Source of the DNA: Dendrobium chrysotoxum
Taxonomy: Eukaryota > Streptophyta > Magnoliopsida > Asparagales > Orchidaceae
Reading direction: 5' to 3'
Assembly: GCA_019925795.1 (NCBI GenBank)
Contig: CM034312.1
Location: 28,299,914 to 28,363,913 of the forward strand
Length of the DNA stretch: 64,000 nt
Part shown: positions 46,828 to 58,680 of the stretch, piece by piece
How positions within the stretch are numbered: the stretch's first letter is position 1
Layout of the letters: each line of letters begins with the position of its first letter
Made by a program: the position numbers and the translations under genes
The notes under the pieces: model-generated
Told to the model about the DNA's origin: nothing
Seen by the model: the letters and a program-made list of their open reading frames with translations, nothing else
Databases searched by the model: none

Positions 46828-47010
46828 GCTTATTCATGGTTAAACAATAAGATTGCCTCCTATACTCACATAATGCTTGAATGAGTTATTATAAATAATT
46901 TATGGCTCCACTCATTTCCAACTTCCTATTATAAAGTTGATTATCCCAGATGTTCAAACCATTCTTTACTGATTAAACTCCTACTAAACAGCAGAGGTTT
47001 CTATGAAAAA

Positions 47011-48960
47011 ACTATTGGAGCAAACTTGGTGGTGATAAAGAAACTCTAGGCGCCACCTCTAATAATGAGCAAAGGAATCACCATTGATGAGAAAGCTCCA
47101 AAGCAAAGGGAAGAAGAGGAAAGCACACTTAGACTGCAAACTATGATCAAAGGAAAAAAAATAACCCAGTTACCCTCAAGGCTAAAGAGGAGGATTCATA
47201 AACAAGCATCTCCTCAGAGCCATACTTCTTTAAAGAGGCTACTTACTCAAAAGGTAAGGTAAATTCAATCTAGCCTCCCAATAAGAGCTACGTCATTAGG
47301 TTGGCTGTCTTCTTAAGGATGCTAGAGGCCACCATCAAGGCAGAGATGGAGCTAGGATTCACAACAATAAATTCACTTGGAATTCCTGGAAGACCACCTT
47401 CACCTTGTCCACAACCATTTATAAGATATAACAAAGGTATAGTCCTTGAAGAATGCCCTACTCATTGGTTTAAGGCTACTTAACTAAGGAGAGGATCTCT
47501 TTCCATGCTGCCCAGGACAAGAATGATAAGCTATGGATCAGGTTTACCAAGAAGTAGGAGGCTCTTTAAGAGGAGATGAGAAAGGAGGTAGTTATGTAGG
47601 GTGTGTAGGATCTTACCAATTAAGCAAAAAACTTGATTGATATCTCCTTATAATTGTTATAGAAGTGTTACTTTGGTGGTAGTAAAATGAGATTTCAAAA
47701 TTTGGAGAGATTTGGAGCTAAAACATATATGCTATCAAAAGATGAGTTTTTCTTGAAGAACAAAAATGAGAAAATTTATATCAAAGATTTGTGTCGTTAG
47801 AGAAATAATAGTGGTATTTTTACGAGTTATGGATTAGTAGTTGATGAGTTATGATATTTTTAATTTGGTTGCTCACAATAGATAATTATCTCTCTATATT
47901 GGGATTTTGACTATAGTATCTTAGGGTTATTAGGGAGTTAATGGTTTGGAAAGTTATGAGGGATGTATGGAAATATTTGGGAGAGGTTGGATGGATTTTG
48001 GGGTTGAGAAAAGCTAGGCTTGAGGCTATATAGAGGAGATGAAAATTGTATCAGGAAAGAGGAATATGGGTAACAAAAGTTAACTATGGACTACCAAAAA
48101 CCTAGAGGATTAGCCCTCAAGCTTCACCAAAGAGTAGAGCAGACACCAAGCCTTTTAACATGAAATTTCCTTAAGCAAAAATATTTTTTTTTAATGAATC
48201 AAAAAATACAAAGTAAGGTCCTATTTATGACTTTTTTAAGCCTTGACAACTTTAAAAGCCTTAGAAGCTAATAAAATATTACTAAATGGAATAATGACTT
48301 ATCCTAATACAAAAGAAAAGAAAAGAAAAGAACTAAAATAAAATTTAAATCTTTTAAATATAAAAAAATTTTGGATTGGCCAAATAAGGCAAGTAGAGCG
48401 GTCTTAAAATCAATTAATTTATGAAATATTTTGCCTTCTTAATTGGTATCCCCCATCTATACATCAAGGGGTCTTAAAAAATAATTTTTAATTATTTTAC
48501 CAAGATTTTGAGAGGAGTATGGATGTTCATGGGCTTGCATGGAGAGTTGTGCATGATAAACGATCTAAATTTGATGTAGAGCCTTTGTTTGTGGTCATAT
48601 CCTTGGCCTTGGTCTTTGTCTTGATGCTACTTGAAGTAACCTTTGAGGGAGCCTACATTGTAAATGAAGGAGAAAGAAGAAGCAGAGGTCACCTAGCTAT
48701 TGGAAAAAGTCAAGGAAACTGAGGATAAGTATGCCTCCTTCTTTAAGTCTTCCAAGTAATAGGAGATCCTCGGCTTGAAATATGTGGGAGTCAAATAATG
48801 CTTGAAGAACTTGATGTCCTTGGGTGAACTTGACCCCATTTTTAACGACATGGAACCTTTCTTCGTTACAACATCTGTTGGTGAGGATAGCAATACATGA
48901 GTGTGACCAGTAATTGAGGTCACCTCACTTTGTCTTTTTCTTCTCTTTTTTTTTCCTTGC
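47011..48960 (+). other. Unassigned stretch with decayed coding-like pieces
   Basis: Two plus-strand pieces read like a decayed charged, coiled-coil protein: 47065-47262 (AKQ-type KEEE-rich start MSKGITIDEKAPKQREEEES) and 48630-48950, where LGLKYVGVK and LGELDPIFNDMEPFFVTT occur in one frame with stops. This could be retroelement gag-like or another plant transposon protein; I cannot assign it. The span also includes an (aaaag)n run at 48311-48332. Confidence 0.35.
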
Positions 48961-50739
48961 AAGGCAATTGTACATATAACATTTTTGAAATGAAATGAAT
49001 GAATTGTCTCTTACTCATCTCTTTGTATATCTCATTGTGATTGATTATGTAATTTTTTTTTAAGTGTTAAACTCAACTTCTATACTCGAATTGTAGACAT
49101 AGTTGTTGTTGTTGTAGTACTCACCTATAAATGTCTTTAACTCGATTATAGCTGGATAATGAACTAAATAACTTGGTTCATCCAGAGTATGTTAACACTT
49201 TTCATAAATAAGGAATATATATATATATATATATATTGAAATATATATGGAACTTAGCTTTAACTGAAGGAAGATATTAAAGCACTTGGAGAACCTCAAC
49301 TCGGCGAATAAAAACTTGGTACATTCTAACCAAGTGAACTGTCTTCAACATGAATGATTCCAGAGAGTGTTCGACTCACCTATCTTAGCAAGTTTTATAG
49401 ATAGCGAAGAATTCCAAAAATGGATACTTTTTTTATGTCCCAAACTCAACACCAAGTTTCAGGAAATCCATATCCCATGAACTTGTTGGCTGGTTGATAA
49501 TGCTTGTATATTGAGTAATTGGCATTTTGTAGAGAGAAATGCTTTCGATCATTATCTGTCTTTTGCAAAGAGCATTGTAATGGTACGAACTCAGCTTGAT
49601 ATCACCTTAGGTGAGCCTTACATTATGCCAAACTTTTTAAGCCTTTATGAGGATAATCACCTAGACTCACTCCTTGTACGGGACTCATGCACTCTCATTA
49701 CAGACATTATCACAAAGAGGTGGTTAATCTATTAAACTAGTTGTTGTGATTTAACTTATCATTGCCTTGGATGGGTGTCACCTTATGTTAGATTTTTTTA
49801 TGTCTTCATAGGGGTGTCCATCCAGACTCGTCAGCTATAGGGGACTCATATAGTATTCATTGCCGATCATATCACAAAGTGGGAGTAGATCTATAAGGCT
49901 TGGCTGGTAAGTTTGAGAGGTCATCCTTACTATGCTCGACAAAATTATTATGGAATTTTACTGTGAATGGAAGGCTGAATTAGTAGGATATGTAGGGTCA
50001 TTCCTTAGTTTATTTATATTGTAGATTTGATTTTATTTTTTTATTCATAATCAACTAGCTTAAAGGAGAGAGCTTATTAGGCCTTTCCATAATTTGTTCA
50101 CAACTTATTTATGTGACTTGACTCAGAATAGGGAAGTGATCATGTCAAGTGGAGATTTTTCTTTACTTAGGGGCCTCGACTCTCCTATAGGTCTTATGTC
50201 TGGGGGTTTCAGCTTGTCTACAGAGAGTAGTTTGAATTGCTTTTAGGGTAGGGCCTCAGCCAACTCCCACCATAGTTAGTCGACCTCTTATATTACACGA
50301 GTTGAGTCATTCATGTTAGCTAGTAAAACTTTACTTTATTTACACTCGCCATCAAAAAAGAGTTGGCCAACTCTTGGCTTGGTGAGTTAATATTCTCTAT
50401 TACATTTTTCTTTATTGTTAATCACTCTCCTAGCATATGTGAATTCCCCATGTATTGATCAACTATTAGCAAATTTCACCTAGGATAGGTGAGTTTATAA
50501 TCTTATGCTCGAGAAGACTAGAAAGTTCCCCGAGTGTTCGTATGTAAGGGAGCGAGTTCCCCCAATATTATTTTCATTTTATGCAATTTTACTCTTTCAA
50601 ACTCACTTTAATAATGGCTCACTCTTATAGAAATGCAAGAAAAATACAAAAATTTAAAAGGAAGAGATTTTTTACTATGAATAATTACATATGCATAGGA
50701 GTACAATAACTTCTCTTAAGTATAAAAGTCTTCAAAAAA
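48961..50739 (-). other. Non-coding flank 3' of a Gypsy pol remnant
   Basis: No gene is visible. Repeated words such as gggactcatgcactctcatta (shortened: gggactcatgcactctc at 49680 and ggggactcatatagtattca at 49848), followed by atcacaaag, suggest internal tandem structure. It is probably the 3' untranslated region or LTR of the Gypsy remnant to the right. An (at)n run lies at 49212-49237. Confidence 0.4.
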
Positions 50740-53000
50740 TTGGCACTCTACGTCCTCAGCACCTCCTTGCTGGATTGAGTTTGTGTTTGATAAGCTCCAG
50801 TAATGATCTATCTTTTAACAATGTATGGACCATCCCACGTTGATCCATACTTTCTAAGAACTAACTGGCAAGCTATTTTGTTCACCTTTTTTAGAACTAA
50901 TTCATCAGGATGGAATAACTTCTCCTAGACATTAGCATTATAGTGCTTTGCCACCTTGCTCCTCTTTTTACCCGAGGGCAGCTTGTGCTTAGAACTCTTC
51001 AAAGAGATCGACTGTTGCTTTTAAGCCCTCCTAGTTTCTTCTAACTTGCCAAACTCACCTTCATTGAAGTTGGTGTCTCATACTACTCACCAGAGTGTAG
51101 TTCAAGTTTTATTGGGAGTAAGACATTAATGCCATGGAAGAGAGTGAAGTGTGTATGAATTAATGCCAAGGATGGACTCATCCTTAGTGCTTATATGACT
51201 AAGGGAAGCACCTCTACCCACTTATTTCTTTCTCCCTCCACCTTCCTCCTATGAATGTTAAGTATTTGTTTATTCTACTTTTCTGCTTATCCATTGTTTT
51301 GAGAATTTTTTATTATGTTAATTTTAAAGTGAATGCCTTATAATTGACAAAATACTTGCTACTCTTGTCGGTGAACTAAATATCATTCTTTATTATGATG
51401 GTGAGTGGTAGTCTAAACCTATAAATGATGTCCAACCAAAAAAAGTTCTTGCCTAATGTAGTGGTGGACTTGGCATGTGCTTTGGCTTTAATCCACTTAG
51501 TGAAGTAGTTCACCATTACAAATATGAATTTGCTTTGACCACTGGACAATGAAAAATTGGAAATTATCCTATAAGGTCCATGCCCTGTATGGCGAACGGA
51601 TAGGGGCTACTGATCAGTTAAAGCTTGTGGGATGGCTGGAATTACATGGGAGCAAATTCTAACATTTTGGACACCTCTTCAAAAATTTTTATGTATCCTT
51701 CTTCAGAGTGGGCCAAAAGTATTCTTGCCTTAAAATCTTGTGACCAAGTGTGCTCCCTCTTGAATGGCTTCAAAATTCACTTGAGTGCAGCTCTTAGCAT
51801 AACTTCCTTATGGTCTTCCAAGACACAACATAGGTTAAGAGAGTTTGTTGACATCCTAATTAAATAACTCGCCTCCAATTATTAAATATTGTGCCTCTTT
51901 TATTTTGAATCACAGTGGGTTTGTGACTTTGGAACTTATTCTTCCTATTTTGAGATACTTTAGAAATGGGTCAATCCAACTAGCACAATGATCACTCTCC
52001 ACCTACATGATCTCTTCTTCTTCTTGCATGGTAGGTTTGCTTATCCTTTGGTCAGGTCTCCCGTCTGGGTTGCCTTGCTTTTAAAGTAGGTCAGTGAGTT
52101 ATTTTTATTATATGAGAATCTATGTTATTTTGGCATAGACATATTTATTTATCTTCATCTTCACCGTGAAGAGGTACTTCAATAGCATTTGATCGTGCTC
52201 TTCTTACTCATAATTTATTTGACTCATTATTAGCTATGAGTCAGAATAGGTTACTAGCTGTGTGGCGCTTATTCTCATGGTGAATCACAATCCAGCAAGT
52301 AGGACTTCATTCTCAGCTTAGTTGTTCATGAATAAAAACTTTATGCTTATTGTTTATGTTATTATTAATCATGTTGGGATTTTAAAGATAATACCTACCC
52401 CCAAATTATGTTTGTCTGAATCTCCATCCACGTATAAAGTCCAGGACAGATCATGTGTACCGATTGCATCTTGCTCGTCACTTGGGACCATTAAAGTATA
52501 CTAAGAAATCCACCAAGGCTTGGACTTTAATGGTCATCCTCAGGTTGTATGTGATTTAGAACTCGCATAGTCCACCAACCACTTGAGTAAGCTGCCATAG
52601 TGATATAGCTTGGCGAGTATAGCTTTAAGCAGGTGATCATTGACTACCTGAATAGAGTGGGTCAAGAAGTAAAGTCGCAAACACCGAGCTGAGATCACGA
52701 GGCCCCTCTCAAGTTTCTCTATAATTAGTTATTTTTACTCAGCCCCTCTTAATATCTTGCTAACATAGTAGATTGGCCACTTCTTCTTCCCTTCCACTTA
52801 GACAAGCACTAAACTAGTTGCATACTCACCAACTCCAAGGTGTAGTAGCAAGCCTTAGCCTGCTCTTGAACTTTGAAGTAGAGGTGACAAGGAGAGTAGG
52901 AGTTGGATATGTTGAAAGGTAGCTTCACATTCCTCATTCCAAATGAATTTCTTTGTACTCCTCAACACCTTGATCCTCCCCTATAGAATTCTAGGCTGTA
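50740..53000 (-). pseudogene. Ty3/Gypsy RNase H-integrase remnant
   Basis: Reading leftward from about 52960: the RT-linked RNase H (FIWNEECEATFQ, PIYYVSKILRGAE, EKLERGLVISARCLRLYF, LLKWLVDYAS), then a second RNase H domain (LYVDGDSDKHNLGVGIIF near 52430, ENEVLLAGL, TYSDS). Integrase follows: the KFIFVMVNYFTKWIKAKA-like region near 51500, read across stops, and its C-terminal part near 50930-50780 (YNANVQEKLFHPDELVLKKV, YGSTWDGPYIV). The extra RNase H after the first is a Tat-clade trait. Stops and shifts are frequent. The part coding for RT fingers and palm is not recognisable upstream. Confidence 0.72.
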
Positions 53001-53513
53001 CATTTTGAATTTTGGAGGTTATCTCTCCTCGAATATCTCCCATAAGAAGGAAGTTAACAACTTGGGCTATGCTCTCCATGATCGTCGAGGATGAAGGTTG
53101 TATTCTTGATCACTTACAGTAATACGAGTGGGATACACATTAAGCATTGAGGTCAATGCTCTGCTCACCAGCCTTTTGTGGGCCTAGTTAGAAGTCCCAT
53201 CTGATGTACTCACCCTTGGCACATGCCTCGATAGCCCCACCAAGGTATCCTACTTCATGTGCCTTTTATTCATATTCATAAGATCACAATCACTAGTTTA
53301 GTTAGGGGTGTCTTTGTTCACTAATAGCTCAAGATTTTGTTGTTCGTTGAGTTGTGCTTGTCTTTGGGTCATTGCATCAATCCACACTCACCACACCTTT
53401 GAAAATTTTAGATTCAAATTTATCTATCGATGAGACCTAATTTTACTAGCAAGCTCCCTCTTCAAAGATAACCATGGGGATACAAGATAGTTAAGGAGGA
53501 TACTAAGAAGATT

Positions 53514-53553
<40 letters not shown>

Positions 53554-54426
53554 GGAAAGAGAGAGGAGGATAGAGAAATTAGAATCGATGGTACTGAAAA
53601 GAACATTTAAGTCACTGAAAGATCTAAATGCACCCAAAAAATTCAAAATAAGACCCTTCACCATTTATTTATAGGGATCGAGGGATACACCAAATATATA
53701 AAAAGTACAACAATACACATATTACAATTTAATAAATGGTCTACCAAATTCTTCACTTTTGTCCTAGGTCTCAATCTCAGGATGAGTTCCCTTAGCCAAG
53801 TGTTTGTGGGTGAATTGATGGGGCTAGTCCTATAAGACAGACCATGTTAGACAAGTCTACAATGGTGAATCCTTTGGATGTCTTAGCAACCCTCTAGGCG
53901 CAACTCCTTAGCTATTTTAATATGAGGAACGAGTTCACATAAGAGGTTGTAACAACAAGTAGAGGGTTGACTGAGCATAGAGCGCCATATTTGCATTCTC
54001 CTGGGGGTCCGCCTTGTGATTAGATTGAAGCGTACCATTGGCAACTTGTTGTTTTATATATCAACGAGATGTTTTGGTAGTATAACTTCTGATGAGTAGT
54101 TAAATCCTCCAAAGCCTGGAGCGACCTGTACGAATCCCTAAAATTACTGCCATGGGCAACCCCCTTAGGTTGCCTAGCCAAGTTGAGTCATGATTCTCTG
54201 CTAACGAGCACTTATGGGAGATGAGATGGCCATCCTTGGTTGAGACTTCATTGCTAGGGTCTTTTAGGTTCAGGTTCTTCTATTGGAACCTATTAAGATA
54301 TGGAATATTTGAGAATACATTTACGAGTATACACATAACTTCATTCTTAATAGTTTCCACTCTAGATTTTGATACCAATGGTTAGAAAAAAAATCTAACT
54401 TCCACACGAAAGGGTTTACGATAAGC
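53001..54426 (-). other. Decayed Gypsy 5' part or flank, non-coding
   Basis: No intact ORF and no clear RT motifs. It has a (gt)n(ga)n microsatellite at 53513-53575. On the minus strand ttggtatcaaaatctagag (54365-54383) looks like a tRNA-Met-type PBS, but the sequence around it is not LTR-like enough to be sure. Confidence 0.4.
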
Positions 54427-54440
54427 GAATGCGTTGAACA

Positions 54441-54680
54441 ACAAAAACAACAACAACACTAAGCCTTTATCCCACTACATGGAGTTGTTTACATGAATTC
54501 TTTTTCTCCATTGTCTTGTTAAGAGTTAAATTCTTATTTAAATCTAATAAAGAAAGATCAATTCTAATATTTTCTAACCAAGTCTTTTTAGATCTACTTC
54601 TACCTTTCTTAACATAAGTCAAATCTAATACATATACTCTCCTAACTAGGTCATCAGAAGGTAGACGTTTTATGTGACCT
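54441..54680 (-). mobile_element. 5'-truncated RTE LINE copy
   Basis: On the minus strand it matches the last ~240 bp of the RTE at 34875-38040 (KTWLENIR-coding part, gtgggataaaggctta) and ends in a gttgttgttgtttttgttgt tail. It is flanked by a 14-bp duplication with one mismatch (gaatgcgttgaaca at 54427-54440, gaatgcgatgaaca at 54681-54694). Confidence 0.88.
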
Positions 54681-54694
54681 GAATGCGATGAACA

Positions 54695-54954
54695 CAAAAT
54701 AATAATATAAAAAGTACAACAAAAAGACACTAGGATTTATTTGATTCAGTTTAAACAATAGGCAATATTTATTTGAGAGAAGAGAGAAACTAATCCACTA
54801 AAGAAGCCATAAGGTATAGAAAATGAAGTGCTATAAAAATGCTGAAGCCAAAAAAAGAAAATCTAAATATCTGAAGCCAAACAAAAAGGAGAATCATACA
54901 AAACATAATAAAAAACCAACATAAATTACAATAGGTGGAGAAACACAACAAGCC
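54695..54954. other. AT-rich spacer before an L1 element
   Basis: No feature seen; ctgaagcca and caaa words repeat loosely. Confidence 0.4.
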
Positions 54955-55085
54955 TAGGAAACGGTACTGACTATTCGCTCTGCTAGGGTTTCTTTTTCCC
55001 TAGCCTGGTTCCCACCACCTTCCCTTTCCTTCACCTCCCGCCACTGGCTTGGGGAGGGGTTTCTCTCCCCTCCCCCTCCCTCTAC

Positions 55086-56476
55086 ATGGATTCCCCCTTC
55101 TCCCACACTGATTTCCCCCCTCTTCCTGGAGCTCCTTCTTCCTCCACCTCCTCTCTTATTGGACTGAACTTTCTCTCAAGTCTTACCAAAGATGACCCGG
55201 TGGATGGCAAGTTCTCCCTCTCGTTCATTCCCCCCTCTTCTAAAATACCTTTCACTACTGAAGACCTTGCCTTAGGAGTTCCCGATTGGAGCTTTTCTCT
55301 TGTCGGGTACTCCATTGGCCCACGTCCCACATATCTGAGTCTCCTCAATGTGGTCAAAAAGGCTTGGGTCCCTAAAGGTTTGTTGGACCTCCTTTCCTTG
55401 AACGACGGCTTCTTCATCTTCAAATTTTCTTCGTCGGAGGATTTATAGGTTGCTTGGTCGGGTGAACCTTGGTTTTTCTTCGGAAGACCATTCATCCTTT
55501 AGAAATGGACACCAAAATTCAAGCCAAAAAGAGATGAGTTCTCCTCCATTCCTCTGTGGATTAAAATTGTAGATTTTCCTTTTGCTGTTTGGAACCCTAC
55601 TGGGATTTCAAAGATCGCTAGTTTCATTGGCCACCCTCTTGCAGTGGATGCCCTTACTGCTCGGAAAACTAGATTAACGTTTGCAAGAGTTTGTGTCCTG
55701 GTTTTTAGTGCTTCTCCTTTGCCTGATGAAATCCCCATTTCTATGGACGGTGAGGACGTCTCTCTAAAAGTGCTATATGATTGGAAGCCCACACCTTGTT
55801 CTGGCTGTGGCTCAATTGTTCACCCTTCGTCCTTATGTCATATTAACCCGTAGCCTAAGCCTCCTCAGGTTCATACTAGAGGACGTAGCTCTAGTCAGGT
55901 TTGTTCCTCTCGCCCTCCACAAAATAAACCTCCACTCCCCCCCACCCCCCCCCCCATAACCCACCTCTTATAACTCCACCTATCAATCCCTCCCAGCCTT
56001 CGCTCAACATGCCTCTTTCCAATACCCCCCTCAATGAACAGCAAGCTACCTCAAATCCGCTGGCGCTTTTAGGCCTTCTTCCTATTCCCCCTCCACCCGC
56101 TATCCCTCAGCTAAAAGAGTCTATCCCTAACCTGAATTTCCCTACAGATGACATCTCTTCATCTGATCAATCCCCCTTTATCATCCCAAAACCTTCAGGG
56201 GAAACAACCCCACATGCCTCTACCTCCTTTGAACCCTCTCCCTCTTCCTTCACTGGATTACCACCAGACCCTCAAGTCACATCTCCTAATAAATTTGCTA
56301 TTCTACAGCCGGAGGAACCACCAGATGAGCCTGAATCTTCTATCACCCCTCCCTCTAAGTCCTTTGCCAACGAGCCTCACAATCCTAAGCCCCCAAACGG
56401 AAGAGTGCCAAAAAAATGCGCTCATCCAATTCAAATTCTAAATGACCTTACCTCCCATTGTTTGCTGGAATGTTAG
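55086..56476 (+). pseudogene. L1 ORF1 (DUF4283 plus zinc knuckle), broken
   Basis: The ATG at 55086 opens a frame with a DUF4283 domain: WSFSLVGYSIGPRPTYLSL, then WSGEPWFFFGRPF, IPLWIKIVDFPFAVW, SKIASFIGHPLAVDALT, TFARVCVLV. It ends in the linker YDWKPTPCSGCGSIVHPSSLC, a CCHC-type knuckle, at 55780-55850. The remainder is a Pro/Ser-rich tail to 56476. Stops at 55447, 55499 and 55852, and a shift in a C-run near 55940-55954, break it. ORF1 proteins of this family bind element RNA. The Pro-rich tail in frame 56009-56476 overlaps the start of ORF2 by 35 bp. Confidence 0.8.
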
Positions 56477-56765
56477 GGGATTTAATTCTCCTGATAAAGT
56501 TTTTGCTTGTAAAAAACTTGTCACTTCTTTCCATCTTGATATGCTTTGTATTCTTGAAGCTAAAATTCCCAACATGGCATTGGCCAATCCCTGGTTCACC
56601 AATTCCCACCAAATCTTCCCTACTGAATTAAGTTGTAATAATTTCAATAGCTCCTCTACTAGTAGAATTTGACTAAAATGGAACCCTTTTGCTATCTCCT
56701 TTACCCCTTCCATTTCCTCCTCTCAGATTATTCTTAACTTAATTACTTCTTTATTTTGTCAGAGT
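56442..56765 (+). pseudogene. L1 ORF2 start (endonuclease), truncated
   Basis: The ATG at 56442 is followed by PPIVCWNVRGFNSPDKVFAC, the first endonuclease motif, and LHLD-type region MLCILEAKIPN with the catalytic Glu. A TGA at 56670 stands where Trp is expected (before LKWNPFAISF). Similarity ends near 56760, so the rest of endonuclease and all of reverse transcriptase are missing. Compare the second L1 endonuclease piece at 40848. Confidence 0.8.
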
Positions 56766-56829
56766 TAAATTTATTTTTCCCTTATGCCATGCTTATCACG
56801 CATATAAGGTAGACACGACAGAATACATC

Positions 56830-57317
56830 TCCCATATAACCAAAGAATCTACCAATGCTGCCAATTTGATGCTTGTACCAATCATAGAACAATCTTATTA
56901 GACTCTTCTGGTTGGAAACTTAAAGATAAAAGTTTGGAATTTTTATGGCTCATTAACAAAAAAAACTCACAGAGCTGTTATTTCTAAAGTTGTAAGTACC
57001 ATGGCATTTATTCCATGTAATATATAATTTTTTTTACAATATCATTCTTTTAAAATCATGGCATTTACAGATATCTCATATCTACGATGAAATAAGAAAT
57101 TCATTTGAAACTGACATCAAGTGTGGCCGATCCGAAAAATCAAACATGCACCAACCCAAAAAATAGTGTAGATTGTGGAATGTACATTTGCAAATATATG
57201 GAAGCCACTATCCAATCAAAACTTGTTGTATGGGGTAATGTACAGGATTGGCAAGAAAATATGCCTAAATTTAGGGTAAAATTTGTATACACCATCCTTA
57301 GTACTACAATAAAATGA
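56830..57317 (+). pseudogene. Ulp1-like cysteine protease (C48) remnant
   Basis: First piece, about 56860-56995: LMLVPIIEQSY then a TAG and TLLVGNLK, matching the region around the catalytic His of Ulp1 proteases. The His position reads Tyr and the next residue is a stop. After a gtaagt-type donor (56990) and an intron-like gap, the second piece (57105-57317) has the catalytic Cys motif NSVDCGMYICKYMEA. Ulp1 proteases cleave SUMO-like modifiers. Captured Ulp1 domains are well known in plant MULE and CACTA elements, and a FAR1-like transposase remnant lies next to it on the other strand. Not functional. Confidence 0.72.
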
Positions 57318-57689
57318 AAATGTATATACTTTTGTTAAGAAATGAAAGTATTTCATCTCCAATACATTTAGAAAATCTTTTTATATTGATCTTTAAAGTA
57401 TTAAATTTTTGAAGGCTATGACAGTAAAAGTTGCCAAATCAATAATTTGCATATGCTTATACTCAGGTATAAAAGCTGAAAAAACTAACTAGCAGTGGAG
57501 AGATTTCCTTACACGAATAACAAAAATTGAGCAGAACTGATTAATATCGAGCAAAACAACAAAGTATCAAGCGGTACCGTAGCACAATATACTCAATACT
57601 GAGCATAGCCTATCAATACGGAGTAATAACGAGTGGTGCCGACTACTCATCTATAAATTATTTCGGTGTATTAGACAAACGTTGACTAA
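57318..57689. other. Spacer between Ulp1-like and FAR1-like remnants
   Basis: No gene. Repeated short words of the type cgagcaaaac/gagtggtac (57530-57640) occur; probably 3' flanks of both remnants, which converge here. Confidence 0.4.
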
Positions 57690-58235
57690 GTCCCTGTATC
57701 TCCAGCTATAAACTGTGCTCTTGTAGGATCATTTTTCTCTGTTTGTTTCAATTTTTTGGTTTTCCTCTTTTTTTAGTGATCCTTCAATCTAGCATTAGAG
57801 ATGCCCTTTGGCTGACACTTCATAGGGTCATTAATATTTTTTTGTCCTCCCCCAGTTTTGCTGCAAAGATAGTCGTTAACTTTCTCCCTTCATTGATTAA
57901 TTAGACTTTTTCAGCAAGGTCACTCATTGCAGCGATCATACACTATTCTACATCCTCATTACCATGTGCTTGTGTACTCATTTGATATGCAAATCTATAA
58001 ATATAATTTCAAAATATCATGCTACTAGATCCCTTATGCGATGGGCACGCATTCTTTCTTGTACATATGAGCTTTCGCCCAGCATAAAGATCTTTTCGAG
58101 CTCTGGCTGGCCATCTAAGAAAGAAATATTTTTCAGGAATATTAACAATATTTAACTGCCTAAGAACTCTCATGTAGTGAGAACATAATAAGCACATCAT
58201 CTCGAATTTACCACAGTTACAGTGTATGGTACCCT
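57690..58235 (-). pseudogene. FAR1/FRS-like transposase remnant with SWIM zinc finger
   Basis: Reading leftward from the CACTA border, the SWIM motif CNCGKFEMMCLLCSHYMRVL (58215-58150) is followed by LNIVNIPEKYFFLRW, the usual continuation in FAR1/FHY3-type proteins. Then come YQMSTQAHGNEDVE and AMSDLAEKV, with TGA and TAG stops, and a C-terminal basic part near 57830-57700 (CQPKGISNARLKDH, KKRKTKKLKQ). FAR1 proteins derive from MULE transposases. With the adjacent Ulp1 piece this is probably a MULE remnant rather than a host light-signalling gene. The N-terminal part is cut off by the CACTA insertion at 58236; no matching continuation is visible in the window. Confidence 0.78.
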
Positions 58236-58680
58236 CACTACAGGAAAAACAGCTATTACCGGCGGATAAAATCCGCCGGTAAAGCAAAAAATGCGACGGA
58301 AATTATCAGTTTCCGGCGGATTACCGGCGGAATTGATCCGACGGTAAAACGCGCGTCGGAAAAAAACTTCCATCGCATTTTTTCCGTCGGAAATATTTCC
58401 GGCGGCTTTTCCGGCGGATATATTTGACAAACCGATGCCTTTTCTGTGGCACTGTTCCGGCGTAATAACCGCCGGAAATACCGACGGACAAGTGCCGCCG
58501 AAAATTCCGGTGGATATTCCGTCGCAATAAAAAGTGATGCCTAGTATTACCGTCAGATATTACCGTCGAAATATCCGCCGGCGTTTCCGTCGCATAAGCC
58601 GCCGAAAATTTCATCATATCAAATTTCCGTCAAGGTTACCAGTGGATAATCCGCCGGAAACCTATAGCAGAAAAAAAAAA
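58236..58680 (-). repeat. CACTA terminal and subterminal repeat region
   Basis: After the terminal cactacagg, many copies of ccggcgga, tccgccgg, ttccgtcgg and accgtcg in both orientations extend to about 58660 (for example ttaccggcggat at 58256 and 58320, aatccgccggaaa at 58648). Such repeats bind the TNPA-type protein in En/Spm. The region is CpG-dense; the small reverse ORFs are by-products of these repeats. Confidence 0.85.

Larger units (their letters stand above)
40848..47010 (+). pseudogene. L1-type LINE ORF2 endonuclease fragment, split by nested LTRs
   Basis: Left part 40848-41401: the N-terminal endonuclease motif (NLKAFNDLSRVLNCKNLI, compare NVRGFNSPDKV in the L1 at 56469), then IVIVGNHLAFFF, WAILWNLNCY (the GDFN motif is altered) and DNGLNDLAS. 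Right part 46833 to about 47010, after the inserted LTR: WLNNKIASYTHIMLE, WLHSFPTSYYK and SNHSLLIK, where the conserved Asp of the S-D-H-S motif reads Asn. The two parts belong to one domain and are separated by a solo LTR with target duplication gctta. Reverse transcriptase is not seen. The span given includes the insertion. Confidence 0.75.
54955..56765 (+). mobile_element. 5' half of an L1-clade LINE
   Basis: The segment holds ORF1 and the start of ORF2 of a plant L1 in the usual order. It stops abruptly within the endonuclease domain near 56765, where an Ulp1-like remnant begins. The 5' end is put near 54955, where C-rich leader sequence begins; no target duplication can be checked because the 3' end is missing. 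Confidence 0.75.

Noticed and set aside
54365..54384. tRNA-Met-type PBS on the minus strand marking a Copia element
   Set aside because: Only the tggtatca core matches and no LTR or Copia coding region lies beside it; kept as a tentative remark in the flank entry.
57964..58287. FAR1/FHY3-like host transcription factor gene
   Set aside because: The frame has several stops, is flanked by transposon remnants and by an Ulp1-like piece, and is cut by a CACTA element; a MULE origin is simpler.
58197..58617. Reverse-strand ORFs rich in Arg and Phe at the CACTA end
   Set aside because: They are translations of the ccggcgga subterminal repeats.
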